Of a DNA stretch of 64,000 nucleotides, positions 1-8,004 are shown piece by piece. This DNA comes from Oceanospirillum sp048268485. Lineage in GTDB: Bacteria; Pseudomonadota; Gammaproteobacteria; Pseudomonadales; Halomonadaceae. Position 1 is the stretch's first letter, and each line of letters opens with the position of its first letter. The notes beneath the pieces were generated by a model, which was given only the letters and a program-made list of their open reading frames with translations, ran no database searches and had not been told where the DNA came from. The stretch spans positions 1 to 64,000 of the forward strand of contig JBLWVL010000006.1 of the NCBI GenBank assembly GCA_048268485.1, in the 5' to 3' direction. The position numbers were made by a program, and so were the translations under genes.

Positions 1-755
1 TCATCAACATTAACTTAAACGGCATTCGCCGGGCCGTAGACAGAGGCTTTCTGGACTGGCTTCAACAGCAGGATGCAGACGTTATCTGTGTACAAAATCT
101 GCAGGCCAAGTCCTATGAACTGGACGATTCAGTCCTGTATCCACAGGGTTATGAAGGCTACTTTTTCGATGCAGATCAGGACAACTTTGGCGGTGTTGGC
201 GTTTATTGCCGCAAACTACCCAAAGCGATTATGACAGGTCTTGGTTTTGAACAGGCGGATTTTGAAGGCCGCTTTATTCAGGCAGACTTTGATAAGTTCA
301 GCATCGCGTCTTTTCTGATGCCGGATAACAGCGATCCACAGGCAAAATATGCCTTTATGGAGCAGTTCAACGAGTATCTGAAAAAACTGCGCCGCAAGCG
401 CCGTGAGCACATTATCTGCGGCAGCTGGTATATCGCCCACAAAACGATTGATCTGGCGGACTGGGCTAACAATCAGGACACGCCAGGGTTCCGCCCGGTG
501 GAGCGTGCCTGGCTGGATCAGGTATTCGGCCCCATGGGCTTTCTGGATGCGTTCCGTGAAGTAAACCGCGAGGAAGGCCAGTACTCCTGGTACCCAGAGG
601 TTGATAAACCGCGTAACCGCCAGGATGGCTGGCGTATCGACTACCAGGTAACCGGTCCGAATATGCGTCGCAATATCGTCAATGCCTGGTTTGATACTCA
701 GGCTAACTTCTCAGAGTTCGCGCCTCTGGTGATTGAGTACGATATCGATCTGTAA
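1..755 (+). CDS. crc: Crc, catabolite repression control protein (5' end outside window)
   Basis: The reading frame is open from base 3 to the TAA at 753-755, so the N-terminus lies outside the window. Fold and motifs are those of exonuclease III/endonuclease-exonuclease-phosphatase proteins (INLNGIRRAVDRG near the start), but the catalytic QE of true ExoIII reads CVQN here, so the metal-binding Glu is missing. This loss and the run GRFIQADFDKFSIA match Pseudomonas Crc, an Hfq partner in translational catabolite repression, not a nuclease. Crc beside rph/yicC is the Pseudomonas arrangement. It is convergent with rph. Identity is confident; conservation of Crc function is inferred from the family. 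Confidence 0.88.
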   Translation, partial: ININLNGIRRAVDRGFLDWLQQQDADVICVQNLQAKSYELDDSVLYPQGYEGYFFDADQDNFGGVGVYCRKLPKAIMTGLGFEQADFEGRFIQADFDKFSIASFLMPDNSDPQAKYAFMEQFNEYLKKLRRKRREHIICGSWYIAHKTIDLADWANNQDTPGFRPVERAWLDQVFGPMGFLDAFREVNREEGQYSWYPEVDKPRNRQDGWRIDYQVTGPNMRRNIVNAWFDTQANFSEFAPLVIEYDIDL

Positions 756-1078
756 CGCCTGCTAAAAAACAAAAGCTGACGGAAAACTGCACCTACCGGG
801 CTTTTTGCGGTTCAGATGTCCTACCCGGACGATGATCAGCCTAAACGCAAAAAGCAGGGTTCTGGCTTACGATGAATGCGGCGTAAATAAAAGCACTAAC
901 AATCGCCGCCCAGAAGGTGCAGCAGGCTTTCCGGAGCGCTGGCGTTAACCCGGAATACCAAAAGCGATTGATACAGAAAAACCCGTGCCAGTCACACAAT
1001 GTGATACCGGCACGGGCCTTATCGCACCTGACGCTTCCCCTCAGAATCTGTCAGGTAAACAGCACCACAGGTAACGGA
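756..1078. other. crc-rph convergent intergenic region
   Basis: There is no convincing gene in these 323 bp. They contain an inverted repeat with 10-base arms (GCTTTTTGCG at 800-809 and CGCAAAAAGC at 846-855, 36-base loop), which could form a hairpin in the crc 3' UTR but lacks a T-run. The rph terminator is listed separately. The short frame at 917-1156 overlaps the end of rph and looks non-coding. Confidence 0.5.
976..1016 (-). terminator. rho-independent terminator of rph
   Basis: Read on the minus strand, CCCGTGCC (1016-1009) pairs with GGCACGGG (989-982) and is followed by TTTTTCTG. The hairpin lies about 60 bases downstream of the rph stop codon. Confidence 0.75.
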
Positions 1079-1801
1079 TTACTCCGCCAGGACCTGCTGC
1101 TGGATCTCAAACAACTCATTGCAGCCTTTCTTAGCCAGTTCCAGCATCGCCAATAGCTCTTCCTGAGTATAAGGTGCACCTTCTGCTGTGCCCTGAACCT
1201 CGATAAAGCCGCCCTGATCGGTCATCACCACATTCATATCAGTTTCAGCGGTAGAATCTTCCGGATAGTCCAGATCCAGAACCGGCATACCTTTATAAAC
1301 ACCCACAGAGATTGAAGCGATCATCTGTTTCAGTGGATCAGCTTTGATCATCTTCTCACGCTGCATCCAACGGATCGCATCCACCAGAGCCACACAGGCA
1401 CCGGTGATCGACGCGGTACGGGTGCCGCCATCGGCCTGAATCACATCACAATCGATCTGGATCGTGTGCTCACCCAAAGCTTCCATATCCACAGCGGCAC
1501 GCAGAGAACGGCCGATCAGACGCTGAATCTCCTGAGTACGACCAGACTGCTTACCACGAGCCGCTTCACGACCCATACGGCTACCGGTAGAACGTGGCAG
1601 CATGCCGTATTCAGCCGTTACCCAGCCCTGATTTTTACCGCGTAGAAAACGGGGAACAGACGCATCAACCGACGCCGTACAGATCACCTTAGTATTACCA
1701 AATTCAACCAGCACAGAACCTTCTGCATGGCAGGTATAGTTGCGGGTGATTTTCACCTCGCGCATCGCATCAGATGCACGTCCACTTGGACGAGAAACCA
1801 T
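1079..1801 (-). CDS. rph: ribonuclease PH
   Basis: A 240-residue phosphorolytic 3'-5' exoribonuclease that trims nucleotides following the CCA end of tRNA. The sequence opens with RPSGRASDAMREV and carries family blocks such as GWVTAEYGMLPRST and DCDVIQADGGTRTASITGA, which contains the conserved phosphate- and metal-binding region. Length equals the family norm (about 238). The start is preceded by AAAAGGTG on the minus strand. It is divergent from yicC, as in many gammaproteobacteria. No frame damage is seen; the E. coli K-12 C-terminal frameshift is absent. Confidence 0.96.
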   Translation of the reverse strand: MVSRPSGRASDAMREVKITRNYTCHAEGSVLVEFGNTKVICTASVDASVPRFLRGKNQGWVTAEYGMLPRSTGSRMGREAARGKQSGRTQEIQRLIGRSLRAAVDMEALGEHTIQIDCDVIQADGGTRTASITGACVALVDAIRWMQREKMIKADPLKQMIASISVGVYKGMPVLDLDYPEDSTAETDMNVVMTDQGGFIEVQGTAEGAPYTQEELLAMLELAKKGCNELFEIQQQVLAE

Positions 1802-2200
1802 AAAACACCTTTTCGTTTGTTTAATTGAAAACCAATGAGTTAAAACTGAAGAATTTTTGTCGCTTAGCCTTTTTTATAAAAAAAGATAAGCAAAACCGCA
1901 GCGGGCAAAAACCTTAAAACTTGATGACGCCAACACCACTCAGCATAACCATGTCAGTAACACGACACTGCAGCAGATAACGCCAGCGCGAAGATCAGAT
2001 GCGCCAATTATACACGTTAAGCCAGTACCCGCGGAGACTTTCCCCGGCTAAAGCCAACAACTCTCATTTTTCATTGCCCAAGTGCGCTAAACATTAGCCC
2101 ACGCTTTCGCTAAACTAGCGCCAGCATAAAAAGACTTAACGTGGCACCTATTGCACCCCACCATCGGCGCAACTGCCTCAACATCCGACCGGAGCACACA
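1802..2200. other. divergent rph/yicC promoter region
   Basis: About 400 bp between the divergent rph and yicC starts. It includes an A/T-rich tract at roughly 1868-1890 that could hold the rph promoter. The yicC frame is open upstream to 2141, but residues before 2201 do not resemble the family. No RNA gene or repeat was recognised. Confidence 0.4.
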
Positions 2201-3064
2201 ATGACTCACAGCATGACCGCCTTTACCCGTCAGGAAGAACAGCATCCCTGGGGCACTCTCAGCTGGGAGATCCGCTCGGTTAACCAACGCTTTCTGGAAC
2301 CTCACTTCCGCCTGCCGGATACCCTGCGGGAGCTGGAACCTGCCATCCGTGACCTGCAGCGTAAAAGCCTGAACCGGGGCAAAGTAGAATCCGTGCTGCG
2401 CTTCCATCCGGCACAGATCAGCGACAGCCTCAATATCGACGAACAACTGGTCAAACAACTGGCCAATGCCGCAGAAACCATCAGCAGCCACCTGAGCAAA
2501 CCGGGTTCCATCAACCCACTGCAGATCATGCAGTGGCCGGGGGTACTGCAGAATGAAGAAGTGGATGCCGATCAGCTGAAAAAAGCCGCTCTTGAGCTGT
2601 ACAAAAAAGGCCTGCAAGATCTGATCGACATGCGCGCGCGGGAAGGTGAAGAATTGGCCAATCTTATCAGCCAACGCCTTGATGGCATCGACGCCATCGT
2701 CGTACAGGTTCGCGCCGCACTACCAGGAATTTTGGAACGCCAGCGCCAGCTGATTCTGGATAAGCTGGACAGCATCAAAGACGACCTCGACCCAGCCCGC
2801 CTTGAGCAGGAGATGGTACTCATCGCCAACAAAACCGACGTCGCCGAAGAGCTTGACCGCCTCGACACCCACGTTAAAGAAGTACGCCGCACCCTGAAGA
2901 AAAAAGACCCCGTGGGCCGCCGCCTCGACTTCCTGATGCAGGAACTGAACCGCGAAGCCAACACCCTGTCCTCAAAGTCCATTGTCACCGAGACAACCCA
3001 GTGCGCGGTAGAACTTAAGGTACTGATTGAACAGATGCGGGAGCAGATCCAGAACATCGAATAA
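2201..3064 (+). CDS. yicC: YicC family endoribonuclease/stress-induced protein
   Basis: 287 residues beginning MTHSMTAFTRQE, which aligns with E. coli YicC (MIRSMTAY). The ATG at 2201 has GGAG seven bases upstream, so I prefer it to the longer frame from 2141. The N-terminal YicC domain has EIRSVNQRFLE, and the C-terminal DUF1732 part ends in the usual LKVLIEQMREQIQNIE. YicC proteins are reported as endoribonucleases (RnhX) acting on RNAs such as RyhB. The last 20 bases serve as the attachment core for an island downstream; the coding sequence itself remains intact. Confidence 0.93.
   Translation: MTHSMTAFTRQEEQHPWGTLSWEIRSVNQRFLEPHFRLPDTLRELEPAIRDLQRKSLNRGKVESVLRFHPAQISDSLNIDEQLVKQLANAAETISSHLSKPGSINPLQIMQWPGVLQNEEVDADQLKKAALELYKKGLQDLIDMRAREGEELANLISQRLDGIDAIVVQVRAALPGILERQRQLILDKLDSIKDDLDPARLEQEMVLIANKTDVAEELDRLDTHVKEVRRTLKKKDPVGRRLDFLMQELNREANTLSSKSIVTETTQCAVELKVLIEQMREQIQNIE
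3045..3064 (+). other. attachment core at yicC 3' end (attL-like)
   Basis: AGATCCAGAACATCGAATAA forms the last codons of yicC. Near copies occur at 16512-16531 (17 of 20 identical) and 31469-31489. Integration into the 3' end of yicC is documented for mobilizable genomic islands with tyrosine integrases. The core plus the downstream arm-type repeats looks like one end of an integrated island. Confidence 0.75.
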
Positions 3065-3147
3065 CGTCTACCAAAGGCTAAAACAGCCCGCAAAGCCCAG
3101 TAAAATCAATACTTAAAGAAAAAACAAAGTCCACCGAAGTCTATCAA

Positions 3148-3250
3148 TACCCACCACTTTCCACGAAAAAGTGGTGGGTAAAACGGTGGGTATGCTAGCA
3201 TCAGACAAAACCCTAGTGGTGGGTATTTTTTCTAGCGAGGATGGTGGGTA
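3148..3250. repeat. integrase arm-type repeats (TACCCACCAC/GTGGTGGGTA)
   Basis: Five copies of the GGTGGGTA motif lie between yicC and the integrase: inverted at 3148-3157, then direct at 3171-3180, 3184-3193, 3216-3225 and 3243-3250. The first two also form a hairpin with 13-base arms that could terminate yicC transcription. The last copy overlaps the integrase start codons, suggesting that binding also autoregulates the gene. A tandem pair matching 3173-3193 recurs at 16419-16439. Confidence 0.75.
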
Positions 3251-3645
3251 TGGGTAGCCTGACAAGCAAGGCAGTATTGGCGAAAGCAAAGGGAGAACCG
3301 GGACGCTTTTCAGACGGCGGCGGGCTCTATTTTGTTGTTCCTAAATCCGGCACCCCTTACTGGATGCTGCGATATACGATCAACAAAAAACGCAAAGAGA
3401 TGACTCTGGGTAAACTGCAGGATCTGTCTCTGGCTGACGCCCGAACAGAAGCAGCCGTGCAAATGAAACAGCTGCGGGAAGGCTTTGATCCTCTGGTGGC
3501 GAAGAAAAGGGCTCAGCAGGCTTCCCTGAACACTGTAGATGAGCTGTTTGAAGACTGGCATAAAGGCAACATCAAACGCCTAAGCGGGCGAGTTCCCGGA
3601 GAACGTAAAACTAACCAGCCGCTCGGTGGCTTGGGTCGAATCTGA
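3241..3645 (+). pseudogene. tyrosine integrase, N-terminal remnant (DUF4102)
   Basis: Residues 4-115 match the N-terminal arm-binding DUF4102 domain of P4-type integrases (LTSKAVLAKAKGEPGRFSDGG, then YWMLRYTINKKRKEMTLGK). Full integrases have about 400 residues; this one breaks near residue 113 (FEDWHKGNIKR) and then reads out-of-frame AlpA-derived sequence to a stop. The SAM-like and catalytic R-H-R-Y domains are gone, so it cannot recombine. ATG 3250 is the better-spaced start (GAGG at 3237-3240). It probably integrated island A before being deleted. Confidence 0.88.
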
Positions 3646-3688
3646 AATTGATGAATGGATTATGGAAAAGATAGAGAGCCGTCATTAA
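3584..3688 (+). pseudogene. AlpA-family regulator, C-terminal remnant
   Basis: In the frame one base off the integrase remnant, 34 codons read AGEFPENVKL, then RSVAWVESEIDEWI, ending MEKIESRH and TAA. This is the typical C-terminus of AlpA/phage excisionase-type regulators (PxPVKLGxRxVAWxxxEIDxWI). A stop codon directly precedes it, so it has no start. It is fused to the integrase fragment at about 3581, showing that one deletion removed the integrase C-terminus, everything between, and the AlpA N-terminus. Confidence 0.8.
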
Positions 3689-3769
3689 GACTAATAGATC
3701 GGTTAAACTGTAACCTGGCTTAATTTAGAATCCTTTGATTGAACTCGATTAATGATCAAAGGAATCACA

Positions 3770-4441
3770 ATGAACTCATGGAAGAACCTGACCTTAACAG
3801 CCACACTTCTCTCAATTTTCAGCTTAGCTGGTTGCTCATCTGATGATGAGTTGCCTGAAGTTTCTGAGGATTTTACTTTTTCCTGTGCTGATTACAGTCA
3901 GGCTTTAGCCCAAGGGAAAACCTCTTACGCCAGAAAGATGCTAACCAGTGCAAAAACCACATTAGGGAAATACTACACAGAGGACACCATCCCTCAAGGC
4001 TATTACAGGGAGTACCTCACCAGAAGCATATCCGGCATCATAATGACAAAAGAAGAAGTGACTTCTATTTGTGCCAGCAACCCAAGTAAATCCCTGCTTA
4101 ATGCTGCAAGCATAGCTGCTAACAATAGCTATCAAACATCCCTTAATGATCTGAATTACTCCATCTGCGCCCACTTGAATAGCGGCCACACGTCTTTCGA
4201 CGATTTCCTGGACGCTCTCCAAGAAACAAAACCAGATGGACACACTATGATTGGCACCTTCTCCAGAGACTACATCAGCCTTATGGAGCTCGCCGATAAG
4301 AAAGATAATGATGACTTTACAGATAACTTCTTAGAAGAGTCTGTTGTAACGTCTTGCTCCAACAGTCCCTTTAAATCGACGTTCGCAGAGATGCATCGCG
4401 CTATTAAAATCGCCACTCAAAAAACCCGAAGTTCATCGTAG
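3770..4441 (+). CDS. putative lipoprotein of unknown function
   Basis: 223 residues from ATG 3770, which has AAAGGA (3758-3763) at good spacing; the ATG at 3752 lies upstream of that site. A signal peptide ends in the lipobox SLAGC, followed by SSDDE, so the acidic +2 region would allow retention in the inner membrane. Five cysteines in the mature part (contexts FSCADY, SICASN, SICAHL, SSCSN-like) suggest disulfides in the periplasm. I recognise no family. It is a single gene with its own terminator between the integrase remnant and the hsd operon. Confidence 0.7.
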   Translation: MNSWKNLTLTATLLSIFSLAGCSSDDELPEVSEDFTFSCADYSQALAQGKTSYARKMLTSAKTTLGKYYTEDTIPQGYYREYLTRSISGIIMTKEEVTSICASNPSKSLLNAASIAANNSYQTSLNDLNYSICAHLNSGHTSFDDFLDALQETKPDGHTMIGTFSRDYISLMELADKKDNDDFTDNFLEESVVTSCSNSPFKSTFAEMHRAIKIATQKTRSSS

Positions 4442-4464
4442 TTGATAGCATTTTTGTCATTTAT

Positions 4465-4489
4465 AAAAGGGAGGGCATACCTCCCCTTT
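4465..4489 (+). terminator. hairpin after the lipoprotein gene
   Basis: AAAGGGAGG (4466-4474) pairs with CCTCCCCTTT (4480-4489) with one bulge, 24 bases after the stop codon. The T-run is short, so it is a moderate terminator candidate. Confidence 0.5.
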
Positions 4490-4649
4490 GGCTTAGTCAG
4501 ATATTCTCTATAGAATCTCCGTAAGACATTTTAGCCCGCATCCTACAGGGCTTATTTTCAGGAATGACGTTGGTAAGCATCGGATCGTTTTCTCTGCCAA
4601 GCCTACCGCGATAGCTATTCCTCAATTATCAGATACAGCGTTGGTAACC

Positions 4650-6701
4650 ATGACAAACTTCTCTTCTACAGCTGCTTTTCTCTGGTCGGTAGCGGACCTG
4701 CTACGGGGTGATTTTAAGCAATCCCAATACGGACGCATCATTCTGCCTTTTACCCTGTTAAGGCGGCTTGAATGTGTATTGGAAGCCACCAAGCCAGCGG
4801 TACTGGAAAAGTACGACGCCGTTAAAGAGATGCCAACAGAAGCGCAGGATAAGCTGCTGGGCCATGCTGCTGAGCGGAGCTTTTACAACACCTCAAAAAT
4901 GGATCTGAACCACCTAGGTGAAACAGGTGTTGCCAGCAATCTTGAAAGCTATGTACAGTCGTTTAGCCCCAACGCCCGTGAAATTTTTGAACACTTCGAC
5001 TTCTTCAACACCCTCGACAAACTGGACGAAGCTGACCTGCTGTACAAGGTTGCCAAACGTTTTGCCAGCACCAATTTGCACCCGGACACCATCAGCAACT
5101 ACGGTATGGGCTTGGTGTTTGAAGAGCTGATCCGCCGCTTTGCGGAAAGCTCCAACGAAACCGCCGGGGAACACTTTACCCCACGGGATATTGTGCGCCT
5201 GACCACCTCCTTAGTATTTACCGAAGATGATGATGCCCTGACCCAATCCGGTCTGGTGCGCTCTATTTACGATCCTACGGCGGGCACCGGCGGCTTTTTG
5301 TCCTCCGGCATGGAGTACGTATTAGAACTGAACGAGAAAGCGTCACTCTCCGCCTTTGGACAAGAGCTGAACCCGGAATCCTACGCCATCTGTAAAGCGG
5401 ATATGCTGATTAAGGGGCAGAAGGTCGATAACATCAAACTGGGTAACACCCTGTCCAACGACCAGCTTCAAGGCCAAACCTTTGACTACATGCTGTCTAA
5501 CCCGCCGTTTGGTGTGGACTGGAAAAAGATTCAGAAGCAGATCAATGATGAGCACCTTCAAAAAGGCTTTGAAGGACGCTTTGGCGCAGGCTTGCCAAGG
5601 GTTTCTGACGGCTCCCTGCTGTTTTTGATGCATCTGGTCAGTAAGGTAAGAAGCCAAAAGGATGGCGGCTCCCGTATCGGGATTATTCTGAACGGCTCCC
5701 CACTTTTTACCGGCGGTGCCGGTAGCGGTGAAAGCGAAATCCGCCGCTATATTCTGGAAAATGACCTACTGGAAGCGATTGTCGCCCTGCCAACGGATAT
5801 GTTCTATAACACCGGTATTTCTACTTACGTTTGGATTCTGTCCAGCCATAAACCCCCACACCGAAAAGGCAAGGTACAGCTGATTAACGCTGCCAAAGAG
5901 CGAGCAAAAACCGGTGGCCGGGGTCGCAGCGGCGGTGGTGAAGTTTCAGGGGATGATGAAAACGTCTTCTACGCGGCCATGCGTAAATCTCTGGGCAGCA
6001 AACGTAAAGCACTGACCGAAGACGGCATAGCAGAAATCGTTAGAACCTACGGTCAGTTTATCGAGAACGGTTACAGCAAAATCTTTGATTACCAAGCCTT
6101 TGGCTATCGAAGAATTACCGTAGAACGCCCGCTGAAGTTAGCCCTATACCCGAAAGACGCGCTTCGCCTGCAAGCCCTGCAGGAGGATAAAGGCTGGCAT
6201 AAGCTGGAACCTGAACTGCAGCAAGCCGTACTGGATGCCCTGAAGAGCTTTGAAGAGGATAAGATCCTCTCCCGAGACCAGTTCCTAAAGTCTCTGAAAG
6301 CCAAACTGAGCAGCCATAAACTCTCTGCAGTGCAGCAAAAGCTGATCGTAAAGCATCTGGGTGAACAGGATGACGAGGCTGCTATCTGTTACAACGAATC
6401 GGGCAAAGCCAAAGGCAAAACGGAAGCCAACCCGGATCTGAGAGATAACGAAAACGTCCCACTGATAGAAAGCGTGGAAGACTACTTCACCCGTGAAGTA
6501 TTACCCCATGTTCCCGATGCCTGGATTGATACCAGTAAGACCGACCCTAAAGACGGTAAAGTGGGCATTGTTGGCTATGAGATCCCCTTTAACCGCCATT
6601 TCTACGAATACCAGCCACCACGGGCACTGGCAGAGATCGACGCTGATCTGGATGCCGTATCGGCAGAGATTCTGCAACTGCTGCAGGAGGTGCATTCGTG
6701 A
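4650..6701 (+). CDS. hsdM: type I restriction-modification methyltransferase subunit HsdM
   Basis: 683 residues from ATG 4650 (the frame also permits TTG 4641). An N-terminal helical HsdM_N domain (TAAFLWSVADLLRGDFKQSQYG) is followed by the N6-adenine methyltransferase domain with SAM motif DPTAGTGGF and catalytic motif SNPPFG. It methylates adenine in the asymmetric site chosen by HsdS, and pairs with HsdR to restrict. The C-terminal extension of about 200 residues is typical of the larger HsdM subfamily. It is the first gene of an operon through hsdR. No frame damage is seen. Confidence 0.95.
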   Translation: MTNFSSTAAFLWSVADLLRGDFKQSQYGRIILPFTLLRRLECVLEATKPAVLEKYDAVKEMPTEAQDKLLGHAAERSFYNTSKMDLNHLGETGVASNLESYVQSFSPNAREIFEHFDFFNTLDKLDEADLLYKVAKRFASTNLHPDTISNYGMGLVFEELIRRFAESSNETAGEHFTPRDIVRLTTSLVFTEDDDALTQSGLVRSIYDPTAGTGGFLSSGMEYVLELNEKASLSAFGQELNPESYAICKADMLIKGQKVDNIKLGNTLSNDQLQGQTFDYMLSNPPFGVDWKKIQKQINDEHLQKGFEGRFGAGLPRVSDGSLLFLMHLVSKVRSQKDGGSRIGIILNGSPLFTGGAGSGESEIRRYILENDLLEAIVALPTDMFYNTGISTYVWILSSHKPPHRKGKVQLINAAKERAKTGGRGRSGGGEVSGDDENVFYAAMRKSLGSKRKALTEDGIAEIVRTYGQFIENGYSKIFDYQAFGYRRITVERPLKLALYPKDALRLQALQEDKGWHKLEPELQQAVLDALKSFEEDKILSRDQFLKSLKAKLSSHKLSAVQQKLIVKHLGEQDDEAAICYNESGKAKGKTEANPDLRDNENVPLIESVEDYFTREVLPHVPDAWIDTSKTDPKDGKVGIVGYEIPFNRHFYEYQPPRALAEIDADLDAVSAEILQLLQEVHS

Positions 6702-6955
6702 TGGTCATTGGTATTGAAAACCAACATTTAGAGTTTAAGCAGCAGCTGACGGATAAACTCGATTTTGAAAAAGAGATCGTCGAACAGATGGGGCTAGGTA
6801 TTCATCGTATTCTGCAAGCCTACCCGAAAAGCATCTACCCGTTTAGCCAAAACTTTATTCGCGTGGTGTTGCCCTTTGCAGAAGGGTTTGTCGAGTCTCA
6901 AACCGATACCCCGGAAGTTACCATGCAAGCTGATGAGCATGAGCAAAAGCTATGA
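6701..6955 (+). pseudogene. AlbA_2/Schlafen-like ATP-binding protein, internally deleted remnant
   Basis: 84 codons. The first part (IENQHLEFKQQLTDKLDFEKEIV) resembles the start of Schlafen AlbA_2 domain regulators. It jumps directly to MGLGIHRILQAYPKS and NFIRVVLPF, which resemble the far C-terminal GxGIxRI...FRVxFPF block of the same proteins, normally 350 or more residues later. So the middle, including the ATP-binding region, appears deleted in frame. It overlaps hsdM's stop and the next gene's start, so translational coupling of the operon is kept. The family assignment is by eye. Confidence 0.6.
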
Positions 6956-8004
6956 CTGAGCTAAAAGCAACCCAAATGTCAATAATAACGAATGCAGAAT
7001 ACAAACAATGGCTGGCTGAGCTTAAGCATAAGGTTGCATCAAGCCAGATTAAAGCGGCAGTAAAAGTGAATACTGAATTGTTGACGCTCTACTGGGAGTT
7101 AGGCAAAGAGATCACCGCACGTCAGCAACAAGCGAATTGGGGTGATAAATTCTTAACTCAACTCAGCCAAGATTTAATGGCAGAGTTTCCTCAGATGAAA
7201 GGGTTTTCACAGCGCAATCTAAAATATATTCGCCAGTGGTATCAATTTTTCTCAAGCGATGCAATTGGGCAACAGCTTGTTGCCCAATTAGTGCAAATCC
7301 CTTGGGGACACAATATTAAAATTATTAGTAAGTGCAACACCACGACCGAGGCGGCCTATTACGTTAGCAACACGCTAGAGCATGGCTGGAGTCGCAATGT
7401 ATTAGTACACCACATGGAAAGCGGTTTGTGGCAACGCGAGGGTAAAGCCTTGCATAATTTTAAACAAACCTTACCCGCAACACAGTCAGACCTTGCGATT
7501 CAAACACTCAAAGATCCTTATATATTTGATTTTTTAAGCCTATCAAAACATCATTCCGAGCGCGAATTAGAGCAAGGTCTAGTGGCACATATCACTCAAT
7601 TTTTACTTGAACTGGGTGCAGGCTTTGCTTACATCGGCAAGCAATATCCGCTGCAAGTGGGTGAACGTGATTTTTATATCGACCTGCTTTTTTATCATGT
7701 GCATTTGCATTGTTACATAGTGATTGAATTAAAATTAGGTGACTTTGAACCTGAGCACGCTGGCAAATTGAATTTTTATATTAAAGCGATTGATGAGCAA
7801 CTCGCCAAAGCAGGTGATGCCGCCACCATTGGTATTTTACTTTGCAAAAGTAAAGATAAAGTAGTGGCTGAATATGCACTCAGCGATGTAAAAAAGCCCA
7901 TGGGTATTGCCGAATACCGCTTAACCCGACAACTCCCCGACGCATTGAAAGATGAATTACCCAGTGTTGAAGTGTTAGCGCAATTAGGAGCCACCCATGA
8001 GTGA
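6952..8004 (+). CDS. DUF1016 (YhcG-type) PD-(D/E)XK nuclease domain protein
   Basis: 350 residues. The N-terminal DUF1016 part has LLTLYWELGKEI and MKGFSQRNLKYIRQWYQFF; the C-terminal nuclease domain has GERDFYIDLLFYHVHL then YIVIELKLG, giving the D...ExK catalytic pattern. These proteins are often found inside type I restriction operons; their biochemical role is not settled. It overlaps the preceding remnant by ATGA and hsdS by eight bases. The coding sequence is clearly more A/T-rich than hsdM and hsdR, suggesting it entered the operon separately. Confidence 0.88.
   Translation: MTELKATQMSIITNAEYKQWLAELKHKVASSQIKAAVKVNTELLTLYWELGKEITARQQQANWGDKFLTQLSQDLMAEFPQMKGFSQRNLKYIRQWYQFFSSDAIGQQLVAQLVQIPWGHNIKIISKCNTTTEAAYYVSNTLEHGWSRNVLVHHMESGLWQREGKALHNFKQTLPATQSDLAIQTLKDPYIFDFLSLSKHHSERELEQGLVAHITQFLLELGAGFAYIGKQYPLQVGERDFYIDLLFYHVHLHCYIVIELKLGDFEPEHAGKLNFYIKAIDEQLAKAGDAATIGILLCKSKDKVVAEYALSDVKKPMGIAEYRLTRQLPDALKDELPSVEVLAQLGATHE

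Noticed and set aside
3148..3250. CRISPR-like repeat array
   Set aside because: The repeats are about 10 bases, irregularly spaced and partly inverted, beside an integrase; they fit recombinase arm sites.
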